A DNA stretch of 64,000 nucleotides from KBS-83 sp051025295 (lineage in GTDB: Bacteria > Acidobacteriota > Terriglobia > Terriglobales > Acidobacteriaceae). The stretch lies in assembly GCA_051025295.1 (NCBI GenBank), contig JBMGJV010000010.1. One strand, written 5' to 3'. Position 1 is the stretch's first letter. Every line of letters starts with the position of its first letter. The translations under genes were made by a program, and so were the position numbers. Of this stretch, positions 54,724 through 64,000 are shown in pieces. A model generated the notes under the pieces. The model ran no database searches, was not told the origin of the DNA, and saw only the letters and a program-made list of their open reading frames with translations.

Positions 54724-54782
54724 GCGAAGTGAACCGCTGGCGATGTGCGGAACGGCCGGAGGTCGTGCGGGCGCAGCATCGG

Positions 54783-55205
54783 TTAGTCGAGCGACTCCGC
54801 CTCGATGCCGATTCCCTTCTCACCCGCCGCCTTCTTCTCCCAGTACTTCTTCACCCAGGCATCGAAGGTCTTGCCGGCCGCGGTATCGCGTCCTGTGAAG
54901 GCAAGCGCTGCGATGTCGCTATATGGAATCGAGAGCTTCTCGGTGGAGCCCGGGCGTAGCACGCGGACGGCAGACGCGGCGAGCGTCGGACCAGTGCGAC
55001 GGTCGAAGATGTAGCCCTCGACGGTCGAACCGTCCTTGCGCGTGATCGTCACATCGCCGCGATAGTCGAAGGCCTTCTCGAGCGCGAGGCGGGTCTCTTC
55101 GTCGCTCGCGAGCGACGGGATCCAGCCCTGTAGATCCTCGCGCTCGCGTCCGGCAGCGACTTCGACTTCGTCTGGATTGAGGTGCGGCTGCGTCTCGGTC
55201 GTCAT
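54783..55205 (-). CDS. Conserved-looking 140-aa protein between hpnA and hpnH
   Basis: I do not recognise a function. The protein begins MTTETQPHLNPDEVEV, has an acidic N-terminus, and continues RGDVTITRKDGSTVEGYIFDR with RVLRPGSTEKLSIPYSDIAALAFTGRDTAAGKTFD, a beta-rich arrangement like an Sm-type or small barrel fold. It ends with a charged helix (WVKKYWEKKAAGEK). There is no signal peptide. It lies two bases after hpnH, so co-translation is very likely. The placement inside the pathway argues for a hopanoid role. Confidence 0.75.
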   Translation of the reverse strand: MTTETQPHLNPDEVEVAAGREREDLQGWIPSLASDEETRLALEKAFDYRGDVTITRKDGSTVEGYIFDRRTGPTLAASAVRVLRPGSTEKLSIPYSDIAALAFTGRDTAAGKTFDAWVKKYWEKKAAGEKGIGIEAESLD

Positions 55206-55207
55206 GG

Positions 55208-56344
<1,137 letters not shown>

Positions 56345-56403
56345 GGATACTTGTTCTCCTCTCCGCCCTCAGGCGGCAGGTGTCTGCGCTTCGCTTCGAA
56401 GCG

Positions 56404-58548
56404 CTACTGGTCCGGCGCCTGCATGGCGCGGTGATAATTGGTCAACGCGAGCAGCGGAAACACATCGCGATACGTGTGATAGGCGAGGTAGAAGACGCGC
56501 GGAAAGCCGGTGCCAGTGATGATGGCTTCGCGCTGGCGGCCTTCGCCCATGCTCTCGTCCCACGATCCGTCTTCACGCTGCCGCTGGAGCAGCCAGCGCA
56601 CGCCCTTGGCGACCGAGTCGCTGCGATTGTCCCCCGCCGAGAGTAGCCCCAGGACCGCCCACGCGGTCTGCGACGGTGTGCTGACGCCAACGCCACGCGT
56701 GATCGGATCGTCATAGCTGTGGCAGCTTTCACCCCAGCCTCCGTCGGCGTTCTGGACCGAGCGGATCCACTCGGCTGCCTGCTGAATCTCCGGCTCGTGG
56801 TTCCACATGCCGATCGCTTCAAGGCCGCGCAGCACCAGGAAGGTGCCGTAGATGTAATTCACACCCCAGCGGCCAAACCAGCTTCCGTCCGGCTCCTGCT
56901 CCTTGAGGATGAACTGCACCGCCCGCTCGACGCGCTTGTCACTGCGCGTATAGCCATAGGTGGCCAGCATCTCGAGGATGCGCCCCGTGATGTCGACCGT
57001 TGGCGGATCGAGCATCGCGTTGTGATCCGCGAACGGAATGTGCTGGAAGATCATCTTCGTATTGTCTTTGTCGAAGCTGGCCCAGCCACCGTTGCGGCAC
57101 TGCATGGCGAAGATCCAGTCGATGGCCCTACGCGCGACCTCATACTGGTAGCGCTCGCGCGGGTTGTCGACCTTGTTCAACGCCAGCAGCACCTGCGCCG
57201 AGTCGTCCGTGTCCGGATAAAACTCGTTGTTGTACTCGAAGTACCAGCCACCGGGCGCGGCGTTGCGCACCTTCACGGCCCAGTCGCCCTTGTGGCGCAC
57301 TTCCTTCGAGAGCAGCCAGTCAGCCGCCTTGAGCATGCGCGGATCGGTCCGCGAGACACCCGCCTCCCCCAGTGCATAGACCATCTGCGCGGTATCCCAC
57401 ACGGGCGAGACACAGGGCTGCATGCGGAAGGTCGGCTCCGGACAATCCGGCGTGCCCTCCGGCTCATCGATGCCCAGCTTCTCGAACTCGTCCATCGCGC
57501 GGATGAAGTGCGGGTCGTCCTCGGAGTAGCCGAGCACGCGCAGCGCGATAATCGCGTTCATCATGGCTGGATAGATCGCGCCCAGGCCGTCGGACATCTC
57601 GAAGCGCTCGAGCAGCCACTTCTCTGCCTTGCGGAGCGCGATCTTGCGCAGCGGACGGATGTGGACACGCTCAGCCCAGTGCACCATGCGGTCGAGCAGC
57701 AGGAAGAAGTTGCGCCAGCTGGCGACCGAATCACGGTTCCAGCGCAGCTTGAGGTTGGCCTGCTCGCGTCCGCCGACAAACAACTCGTCGATGCCGCGCT
57801 CTGGCGGAATCTTCTTGAATGGCTTCTTCGCGTAAGCGATCGAAAGCGGCACCAGGATGGCGCGCGACCACGAGGAGATCTCGTAGATATTGAAATAGAA
57901 CCAGCGCGGCGCAAGCACAATCTCCGGCGGGATCGCGGGCACGGCGTTGTACTCGTATTGGCCCAGCGCGCAGAGGTAAATCTTGGTGAAGGTATTGCAC
58001 TCGACGACGCCACCGCGGGCCAGAATCCACTCCCGCGCCTTGGTCATCCACGGCTCATCGGCCGTGTGGCCCATCAGCTTACCCGCAAAGTAGCACTTCA
58101 CGGCGAGGCTGACACTCCCAGGACCGCCCGGATAGATGCTCCAGCTGCCGTCTTCATTCTGGAAGCGGCGCATCTCGGTCAGCGCGCGCTGCATGCGTCC
58201 GCGTGTCCGCTCGTCCTGCGTCTCGAGCAGCGTGTGCAGGAAGATATAGTCGGCTTCGAGCATGGCGTCGGCCTCGAGCTCGCCAACCCAGTGCCCGTCC
58301 TCCTGCTGCATGCGGAAGATGTGATCCTTCGAGCTTTCGACTGCCTCGGCTACCTGATCGAGACCAGCGTCGATGCGTCCGAAGCGCGGGCCGGGCTGGC
58401 CGCCGCTGCGCCACTTACCGTTCTGCGTGGCGGCGTTGCTCTTCACCTGCGTTGCGGAGGCTGTTGCAGCCGGGGCGGTGCCCCTGGGAGCAGACACGGA
58501 GCCTTCCGCTCCTGACGGATCGTCGTCCAACGATGGAAATCGGCTCAT
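56404..58548 (-). CDS. shc: Squalene-hopene cyclase
   Basis: A 714-residue triterpene cyclase bound to the inner membrane. The catalytic acid motif DXDD is D446-T-D448-D449 in FYPDTDDSAQ. QW repeats recur (for example QEPDGSWFGRWG, QNADGGWGES and QREDGSWDES). An N-terminal extension of about 60 polar, Ala-rich residues precedes the domain. It cyclises squalene to hopene or hopanol. It begins 15 bases after ispH and is followed by hpnH. Confidence 0.97.
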   Translation of the reverse strand: MSRFPSLDDDPSGAEGSVSAPRGTAPAATASATQVKSNAATQNGKWRSGGQPGPRFGRIDAGLDQVAEAVESSKDHIFRMQQEDGHWVGELEADAMLEADYIFLHTLLETQDERTRGRMQRALTEMRRFQNEDGSWSIYPGGPGSVSLAVKCYFAGKLMGHTADEPWMTKAREWILARGGVVECNTFTKIYLCALGQYEYNAVPAIPPEIVLAPRWFYFNIYEISSWSRAILVPLSIAYAKKPFKKIPPERGIDELFVGGREQANLKLRWNRDSVASWRNFFLLLDRMVHWAERVHIRPLRKIALRKAEKWLLERFEMSDGLGAIYPAMMNAIIALRVLGYSEDDPHFIRAMDEFEKLGIDEPEGTPDCPEPTFRMQPCVSPVWDTAQMVYALGEAGVSRTDPRMLKAADWLLSKEVRHKGDWAVKVRNAAPGGWYFEYNNEFYPDTDDSAQVLLALNKVDNPRERYQYEVARRAIDWIFAMQCRNGGWASFDKDNTKMIFQHIPFADHNAMLDPPTVDITGRILEMLATYGYTRSDKRVERAVQFILKEQEPDGSWFGRWGVNYIYGTFLVLRGLEAIGMWNHEPEIQQAAEWIRSVQNADGGWGESCHSYDDPITRGVGVSTPSQTAWAVLGLLSAGDNRSDSVAKGVRWLLQRQREDGSWDESMGEGRQREAIITGTGFPRVFYLAYHTYRDVFPLLALTNYHRAMQAPDQ

Positions 58549-58563
58549 CGAATCCTTCCGCCC

Positions 58564-59580
58564 TTAGCGGGCCGCGACCGCTGCCGGTCCAATGGCCTGT
58601 ACGATCTCGGCCGGCAGGCCGAAGCGCACATTCTCGGGGACCACTTCTACTTCTTCCACCGAGCCAAAGCCCCGCTCCCGCAGATACGCCACCACCTCGG
58701 AGACGAGAATCTCGGGCGCGGAGGCGCCCGCCGTCACAGCCACCGTCGCCACATCGGCGAGCCAGTCAGGACGGATAGCCTCGGAGTTGTCGATCAGGTG
58801 TGCCACCGTGTTCAGGTTGCGCGACACCTCGACAAGGCGGTTCGAGTTGGAGCTGTTGTTCGAACCAACCACCAGGACCAGGTCCGCCGTGTGCGCCACA
58901 TTCTTGACGGCCACCTGGCGATTCTCGGTCGCGTAGCAGATGTCCTGCGAATGCGGACCGACGATCTTGGGGAACTTTTCCTTGAGCGCCTGAATGATGT
59001 CGCGCGCCTCGTCGAGGCTCAACGTGGTCTGGGTCAGGTAGGCGACCCGGTTCGGATCGGGCACCGTCAGGGTGGCGACTTCCTCAACCGATGACACGAC
59101 CTGCGTGACATCCGGCGCTTCGCCGAGCGTGCCCTCGATCTCATCGTGATCGCGATGCCCGATCAGCACGAGAGAGTAACCCTGCTTGGCAAACTTTACT
59201 GCCTCGACATGAACCTTTGTGACAAGCGGGCAGGTCGCGTCAATCACCTTCAGCCGCCGTTCCTTGGACCGTGCGCGAACCGCGGGCGAGACGCCGTGCG
59301 CAGAGTAGATCACGCGCATGCCCTCGGGCACATCGTCGATGTCTTCGACAAAAATGGCGCCCTTTTCCGCCAACTCGTTCACGACGAAGCTGTTGTGCAC
59401 GATCTCCTTACGGACGTAGATGGGCGCGCCGAAGGTCTCAAGCGCGATCCGTACGATGTCTACCGCGCGCACCACACCAGCGCAGAAGCCGCGCGGCTTC
59501 AGCAGCAGCACACGCTTCTCGGTTGTGGAGAGGGGAGCGCCAGGGTCGGACGCGGAGGGCTCAATCGTGTAGGAAGTCAC
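58564..59580 (-). CDS. ispH: 4-hydroxy-3-methylbut-2-enyl diphosphate reductase
   Basis: A 338-residue IspH/LytB. The [4Fe-4S] cysteines are C33 in PRGFCAGVV, one in DATCPLVTKVH and one in SQDICYATENRQ; the TxxT/SNNSSNSNRL region binds the diphosphate. It makes IPP and DMAPP from HMBPP. A GTG at 59628 opens the frame, but GTG at 59580 was chosen because the promoter hexamers lie between them, so the message cannot carry the longer start. The start codon would fall at the predicted transcription start, giving a leaderless message. It heads the hopanoid operon. Confidence 0.95.
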   Translation of the reverse strand: MTSYTIEPSASDPGAPLSTTEKRVLLLKPRGFCAGVVRAVDIVRIALETFGAPIYVRKEIVHNSFVVNELAEKGAIFVEDIDDVPEGMRVIYSAHGVSPAVRARSKERRLKVIDATCPLVTKVHVEAVKFAKQGYSLVLIGHRDHDEIEGTLGEAPDVTQVVSSVEEVATLTVPDPNRVAYLTQTTLSLDEARDIIQALKEKFPKIVGPHSQDICYATENRQVAVKNVAHTADLVLVVGSNNSSNSNRLVEVSRNLNTVAHLIDNSEAIRPDWLADVATVAVTAGASAPEILVSEVVAYLRERGFGSVEEVEVVPENVRFGLPAEIVQAIGPAAVAAR

Positions 59581-59586
59581 TGTCCC

Positions 59587-59615
59587 AGTATACCGGGTGG
59601 GTTCCGGCTTGTCAG
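59587..59615 (-). promoter_or_regulatory. Predicted promoter of the ispH-hopanoid operon
   Basis: Read on the minus strand, CTGACA (-35) is followed after exactly 17 bases by TATACT (-10). The expected start point, seven bases further, coincides with the GTG chosen for ispH. Confidence 0.55.
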
Positions 59616-59744
59616 TGAATAGTCGCACCTTCGATGGTGCATTTCACGCCCTGCACAGCCACGAAGTGCTGCCCGTGCAGGGTTATTCCTTGGTTACTGG
59701 CAGAGCGGAAGCGACTCTCGGTGTTTCAGTCGGCTCCCCTCCGC

Positions 59745-62180
59745 TCAGTTGTCGGCTCCTACACTGGCCCGCTGCGGCGCACCCTTTGCCGGTTCGGAGG
59801 CGGCAGCTGCCTTGACCGGACCCGTCGACGCGCGGTGTGCGGCCAGGTCGCGATAGATCATCTGGTTGCGCACGATGCCTTGTACGTACTCGCGTGTCTC
59901 GGTGAACGGGATCGACTCAACGAACTCGTCCATGCCGTGAAACGGAGCGCCCGACTGCCAGTCCTGGACGCGGTCGTCGCCCGCGTTGTAGGCGGCGAAG
60001 GCAAACTCGGGCTTGTCGCCGAACTTGTCCAGCGTCTGGCGCAGGTAGCGTGTGCCCAGCTTGATGTTCACCGAAGGGTTCAGCAGCTCGTTGTGATCGA
60101 AGTGCCGGATGCCTTCCTTGTGCGCCATCTCGGACCCGACGCTGGGCAGCAATTGCATCAGCCCCCAGGCATTCGCGTGCGAGACGACCGTCGGGTTGAA
60201 CTCCGATTCCTGCCGGATGAGCGCAGCCACCATGTACGGGTCAAGGCTGTGATGTGAGGCTTCGCTCTCGATCGTGCTCCAGTAGGGCTCCGGAAACAGG
60301 ATCTTCCAGTAGGCCAGCGGAATGGCGTCGATCGGGGCCGAGGTATAGAACGGCAGCGCACGTTTCATTACGCGCATCGCCTTCGCGTCCTCGCCGTACG
60401 AGTGATAGATCTCCGCCTCGGCGAAGGCGCCCCATTCTTCGCTGCCTTCCGCGGCCTGGATCTCCGGGGTGATGTACTCGTTCAGGCCGGCATTGGCCAG
60501 CAGCTTTGCGCGGACGACGTGCGGGTCGTCTTCCGGCACATCATCGGTCAATGCCGGTATGGTCGGTGGCTGGATGGAGGCGAGCTCCGGCACGGCGGCT
60601 GACGTGACGGCACCGAGTTCCTTCAGCCGTTCCGCTGCCTCCTGCGCGTAGAAATAGTGCAGGTAGGTGTCGCGCACGACCTCGTAATACGCGGCTGCCT
60701 TCGCTGGCTGGTGCTCCTGATCCTGGTAGATGCGGGCGCGCCAGTAGATCGCGCTGGGGATCTCCTTACCGCCCGGATAGTGCGCGATCTGCTCGTCGAA
60801 GAGCTTTGCTGCGTCGGAGTACCGGCCCAGCCTGTAGTTCAACCACGCGGCACGCCAGTGCGCGCTGGGGGCATAGTCGGAGCAGGGGCCCTTGGCATCC
60901 TTGCAGATCATCGGGAAGCGCTGCGCCAGGTCGGCGTAGTAGCTGACTGCGGTTGGCAGATCCTTGCGCAACAGGTACATGTTGCCAGAGGAGTAGAGCG
61001 CCTCGGCCAGCCACTGGCTGGCCGGAAAGCGCTGCTGGAGTTGCGTGACATCGGCCTGCTGCTCGCCCACGTCGCCGCGGTCCCGGGCCAACTCGGTCAA
61101 CAGGTAGAGGCGGCGCGCTCCGGCTTCGCCGTTGGTATCGGGCAGGCTGGCGACCATCTCGCGGTTGGCCTGCTTGAGCTTGTAAGTGCACGCCATAGCG
61201 GCGACACGCAGCCGGTCCCGCGTCTCTTCGTCCTGCACGCTCGGGTCGGTCGCAAGCGCGCGGTAGTCATCGGCTGCCTCGTTGTAGCGGCCGGCCGTGT
61301 AGAGCGCGTCTGCATGGTGCTGCCGCTCGGCAACGGTGAGCGGAGCGTTGGCCCCCATCGCCTGGAGCTGCGTCTTGGCCTGCGAAGCCTCGGGGCTGAG
61401 AGGCCAGCCGAGGTACACGCGGCGGAAGGTCTTCGCCGCCTGGTCCGTATTGCCGGCGACCTGCTGGGCACGTGCCAGCGCCAGCAGGTAGTCGGGCTTC
61501 TCCGCCAGGTGCTCTGTGCTGTGCTCGTTGAGCGTGCGCAAGGCCGTCTGCGGATCGCCTTCGAGGATGGCGAGGTTCGCGATCAGCACCGGCATCTGCG
61601 GGACGAAGACGCTGTCCGGGAATTTGGTGGCGAAGCTGGTGAGCAGCTTTTCTGCCTGCGGCGACTGACCAGACTGGATGTCAGCCTGTGCAGTCAGATA
61701 CGTGGCGTAGTCGTCAAGTGCGTCGCCCGCTCCCCCGGCATGGGTCAGCGCAGTGACTGCCTCGGGCAAGCGATGGTCGAGCAGGTACGCGTGGCCAAGC
61801 GCCAGGTAGGCTGCTGCCGCCGCATCACCCTTGTGCGTCTCGGCGTAGCGGCTCACGCCGGCGTAAGCCGCAGGGGTGCGATTCTGCGCGAGTTGTTGCG
61901 CCATGGGGCGCAGTTGCGAAGACGCCACGAAGGCGCGCTGCAGGCGCCGGCTGCGGGCGATGGATTTGGCGGTCCGCTTCGCGTGCCGTGCATGGACATG
62001 GCGGACATGCGCCGTGGTCCGGCGACGGCTGCGGCTGGTCGCGGGACTTGTGGCTTTATGCGCGGCGTGGTGAGACACCGGGTGCTTCGTCTGGGCCGTG
62101 GCGCCAAATACGGGGACCGAGAGAACCGACAGGAGCGCCAGACCAGCCCCGGCACGCCGACAGATATGCAGGAATGACAC
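59745..62180 (-). CDS. Soluble lytic transglycosylase with TPR domain
   Basis: An 811-residue Slt70-like enzyme. After the signal peptide (hydrophobic LALLSVLSVPVFG) comes a basic His/Arg/Lys-rich segment (about residues 30-85), then a long superhelical repeat region (residues 100-600) and the SLT domain with catalytic E658 in LIRQESEFNP, AWGLMQLLPSVG and AFAAYNAGDDRV. It cleaves the peptidoglycan glycan strand to 1,6-anhydro ends. GTG at 62180 was chosen for its GAGGT and because it starts the signal peptide; ATG at 62228 is an alternative. The basic segment is unusual. Confidence 0.9.
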   Translation of the reverse strand: MSFLHICRRAGAGLALLSVLSVPVFGATAQTKHPVSHHAAHKATSPATSRSRRRTTAHVRHVHARHAKRTAKSIARSRRLQRAFVASSQLRPMAQQLAQNRTPAAYAGVSRYAETHKGDAAAAAYLALGHAYLLDHRLPEAVTALTHAGGAGDALDDYATYLTAQADIQSGQSPQAEKLLTSFATKFPDSVFVPQMPVLIANLAILEGDPQTALRTLNEHSTEHLAEKPDYLLALARAQQVAGNTDQAAKTFRRVYLGWPLSPEASQAKTQLQAMGANAPLTVAERQHHADALYTAGRYNEAADDYRALATDPSVQDEETRDRLRVAAMACTYKLKQANREMVASLPDTNGEAGARRLYLLTELARDRGDVGEQQADVTQLQQRFPASQWLAEALYSSGNMYLLRKDLPTAVSYYADLAQRFPMICKDAKGPCSDYAPSAHWRAAWLNYRLGRYSDAAKLFDEQIAHYPGGKEIPSAIYWRARIYQDQEHQPAKAAAYYEVVRDTYLHYFYAQEAAERLKELGAVTSAAVPELASIQPPTIPALTDDVPEDDPHVVRAKLLANAGLNEYITPEIQAAEGSEEWGAFAEAEIYHSYGEDAKAMRVMKRALPFYTSAPIDAIPLAYWKILFPEPYWSTIESEASHHSLDPYMVAALIRQESEFNPTVVSHANAWGLMQLLPSVGSEMAHKEGIRHFDHNELLNPSVNIKLGTRYLRQTLDKFGDKPEFAFAAYNAGDDRVQDWQSGAPFHGMDEFVESIPFTETREYVQGIVRNQMIYRDLAAHRASTGPVKAAAASEPAKGAPQRASVGADN

Positions 62181-62389
62181 TTCCAGTACCTCAATGAGCA
62201 ACGGCTCTGGTCCAAAGACTAAGCGCATTCACTGTGGCTGGCTATCCGACGAACGTGGGGGTAGCCATGTCAACAATGGTGTGCTGATGTTCCGGGCGGA
62301 GCATGCCGACAGTACCTTGACGCAGCACGGGAGAGAGGAGTCCAGCCACCCGGGACGGACTCCCTCACCTTTCCCAGACGCGCGCGGCG

Positions 62390-63409
62390 CTACCAAGCAT
62401 AGACGGTGGTGCTCGAGAGCTCGACTGTCTGCGATCCGCTCGCGCCCTTGCCATCCAGTTGCAGATTCATCAACAGCACCGGACCCCAGTTCAGCGCGAA
62501 CAGGGAGGGGCCGGTCGCCCCGGAGAAGGCCTGCTCCACGCCGTCGAGGCTGACCGTCTCATAGGTCACGTTGCCACCGTTATCGCGCGAATAGGTGAGC
62601 TGCACATGGTGCCAGGCATTGCGCGTCCACGTGCGCGGGTCGCACTGCAGGTTGGAGTGGATCCACGTGGAATGCGACTGAGCGACCGTACCGTCGTTTA
62701 CCGTGTAGTCCCACGTGCCGGTCCAGCCGTCGCACTGCACACCATAGATCACCACGTTGCGATTCGCGAGCACCTGGTTCATGTCCATCTCAAGGTTCAT
62801 GATCGTGCCGCATGCGCTGCCGCAGTTCGCGTTGAGCATCACGTAGGTGTCGTAGACGAAGTGGGTCGCTGTCGTGTTCCCCGCGAACGACGAGTGAAAG
62901 CGGTGCCCGCCATCGTTGCTGTAGCTGAAGCTGAACTGACGCGTGGCGCCGTTGAGCGCGGGACTCGCGACCAGGCTCGTCGAGCCGTTCGAGCTGCCAC
63001 TGGTCGCGGCGTCGTGCTCGCCGACCCAATTGGTGAACCCCTGAATGTTCGCGATCGTCGCGACGTTTGCCGGGATGCTGGGGAGCTTCGTCAACACATC
63101 GACGGCGACATCGGCCGTGCACTCGGCACCCTTGTTGCCCCATGACTTTACGTGCACGATGTGGGCTCCGGCGGTGGCAGTCGTGGACGTGTTCAGCGCA
63201 GCGGCCTGAATCACGGTATCGACGCCGCTATCGATCGAGTAGGCCATGGCGACGATCGGCTGGGTCTGGCATGGTGTGCCAGTGGCCTGAACCGTGAATG
63301 GCGACAGGACCTGGGCACCGGCATGCGGGTAAGCCACGGTGACGCTGGCGTGTGCAAAGCAGGACAGAGAAGCAATCGAAAGAGCCGCAAAAAACGTTTT
63401 CAAAGGCAC
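62390..63409 (-). CDS. Secreted LamG-like protein of unknown role
   Basis: A 339-residue protein with signal peptide (FFAALSIASLSCFAHA). An N-terminal Ig-like part (VTVAYPHAGAQVLSPFTVQATG, GAHIVHVKSWGNKGAEC) is followed by a beta-sandwich resembling concanavalin A-like domains (VIYGVQCDGWTGTWDYTVND, WTRNAWHHVQLTYSRDNGGNVTYETVSLDG). It has paired cysteines. No catalytic residues are recognisable; binding of a glycan or a surface role is possible. GTG at 63409, with GAGGT near it, starts the signal peptide; the frame runs further upstream without one. Confidence 0.7.
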   Translation of the reverse strand: MPLKTFFAALSIASLSCFAHASVTVAYPHAGAQVLSPFTVQATGTPCQTQPIVAMAYSIDSGVDTVIQAAALNTSTTATAGAHIVHVKSWGNKGAECTADVAVDVLTKLPSIPANVATIANIQGFTNWVGEHDAATSGSSNGSTSLVASPALNGATRQFSFSYSNDGGHRFHSSFAGNTTATHFVYDTYVMLNANCGSACGTIMNLEMDMNQVLANRNVVIYGVQCDGWTGTWDYTVNDGTVAQSHSTWIHSNLQCDPRTWTRNAWHHVQLTYSRDNGGNVTYETVSLDGVEQAFSGATGPSLFALNWGPVLLMNLQLDGKGASGSQTVELSSTTVYAW

Positions 63410-63862
63410 ACCTCGGGGGAGAGGGCACAGGGACCCATGGTTGTGTCGCGTGAACAGGAAGGCCGTGCTCCCGGAACCCGGTGAGCAGAACCTCACGTGT
63501 GATTTGTGCTTGTTGGTGTGACAACCTTCGCAGCAACGCGCTGTCCGCGAAATGACCCGAAATGGGAACAAGGAGTGGTGCCGTGTGGAAAACGTACCTT
63601 CGCCAGGCACGCATGGCAGTGCCTCACCAGGAGAAAACCCTGCGCGCCCTGGCAGATGGCGGTCGAGCCGCTTCCCTGTTCCGGGCGCGCGCCACAGCCT
63701 CACGTCGCCTCGGGAGGCTCCCTATGGCACCGGTTCACCCAGACTGGCTAGCCCACCCGTTCCCAGACCGGCCGCTCCGGTTTGTGCGCCCTTTCAGCCG
63801 ACTACTTTGCCCTTTGCCTGCTTCCCAAACCGGCGCTTGATAGAATCACCCGTGCCTGATTG
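63410..63862. other. Intergenic region between divergent genes
   Basis: About 450 bases without a convincing gene. It separates the LamG-like gene and the partial gene at the right edge, so both promoters should lie here. Several frames stay open, but none shows a ribosome site or family motif. TAGAAT at 63841-63846 is a possible -10 for the rightward gene. No tRNA-like or classic riboswitch fold was recognised by eye. Confidence 0.4.
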
Positions 63863-64000
63863 GTGCAGAATCCCGTCAGCGAGAGGCGAACTCTGAAACC
63901 TTCCGAGAGCCAGACCATCGAAGCTAAAGACACACCGGTGACAGCACCCGAGGAGGTGCATCCGGACGTGGCGCTGGTCGAGCGTGCCCGGAACGGTGAC
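63863..64000 (+). CDS. Partial N-terminus, probable ECF sigma factor
   Basis: The frame is open to the window edge. The last residues, HPDVALVERARNGD, match the start of region 2 of RpoE-like extracytoplasmic-function sigma factors. The start is not resolved: GTG at 63863 is the first after an in-frame stop (a TTG lies just before it), and GTG at 63938 gives a shorter leader; none has a good ribosome site. Only 46 residues are visible, so the assignment rests on one short motif. Confidence 0.5.
   Translation, partial: MQNPVSERRTLKPSESQTIEAKDTPVTAPEEVHPDVALVERARNGD

Noticed and set aside
56719..58515. Plus-strand frame of 598 codons opposite shc
   Set aside because: It follows exactly the cyclase codon phase on the other strand. 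The cyclase has DXDD and QW motifs; the shadow has none.
60657..62177. Plus-strand frame of 506 codons opposite the transglycosylase
   Set aside because: It lies inside the certain gene, with no ribosome site and repeated Arg/Val/Leu composition typical of antisense reading.

Overview
The window is a 64 kb GC-rich, gene-dense bacterial chromosome segment with no phage, plasmid, transposase or CRISPR content. The gene set suggests a soil Acidobacteriota of the Terriglobia/Acidobacteriaceae type: a full hopanoid operon, a TonB receptor with an N-terminal carboxypeptidase-regulatory-like domain, a bactofilin, GH130/GH30/GH15 enzymes, and a beta-propeller sensor kinase next to a NarL-type regulator. 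This placement is inferred from gene content, not from a database match. Ribosome sites are often GGAG/GAGG, and GTG and TTG starts are common, so several starts were set from the ribosome site and from family N-termini.

Layout. 0.3-6.6 kb: two glycosyltransferases, a JmjC/cupin-like protein, a flavin monooxygenase-like protein and an ATP-grasp enzyme, apparently the end of an exopolysaccharide or small-molecule locus cut by the left edge. 6.6-16.2 kb: housekeeping and accessory genes (SDR, GH130, radical SAM, methyltransferase, bactofilin, TonB receptor, cupin, NagX-like membrane protein), closed by a strong terminator. 16.4-26.9 kb: ychF, tRNA-Arg(CCT), two tiny ORFs, a quinone-reductase-like MDR, a two-component system, a GH30 enzyme and topoisomerase IB. 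26.9-31.5 kb: a four-gene glycosyltransferase / nucleotidyltransferase / methyltransferase operon, then a protein with a histone-H1-like tail. 31.7-44 kb: a two-domain aspartic protease, ispG, a GT2 plus MFS pair, queF, and an adaptor-TPR-TolC operon.

42.6-59.6 kb is the core of the window: hopanoid biosynthesis. On the plus strand, hpnJ is followed by a pair of half-size ArnE/ArnF-like transporters and a haem membrane protein. On the minus strand one tight run reads ispH - shc - hpnH - unknown 140-aa protein - hpnA - hpnG - MDR dehydrogenase - MDR dehydrogenase - hpnC - hpnD - hpnE - GH15, with many 4-base overlaps and a consensus-like promoter whose predicted start point falls on the ispH start codon. 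This links isoprenoid supply (IspH, with IspG elsewhere in the window) to squalene (HpnD, HpnC, HpnE), hopene (Shc), side-chain addition (HpnH), adenine release (HpnG) and tailoring (HpnJ). The two zinc dehydrogenases, one overlapping the end of hpnG, are candidates for the step that reduces ribosylhopane to bacteriohopanetetrol, and the 140-aa protein is an undescribed candidate partner of HpnH. The right end holds a lytic transglycosylase, a secreted protein of unknown role and the start of a probable sigma factor gene.
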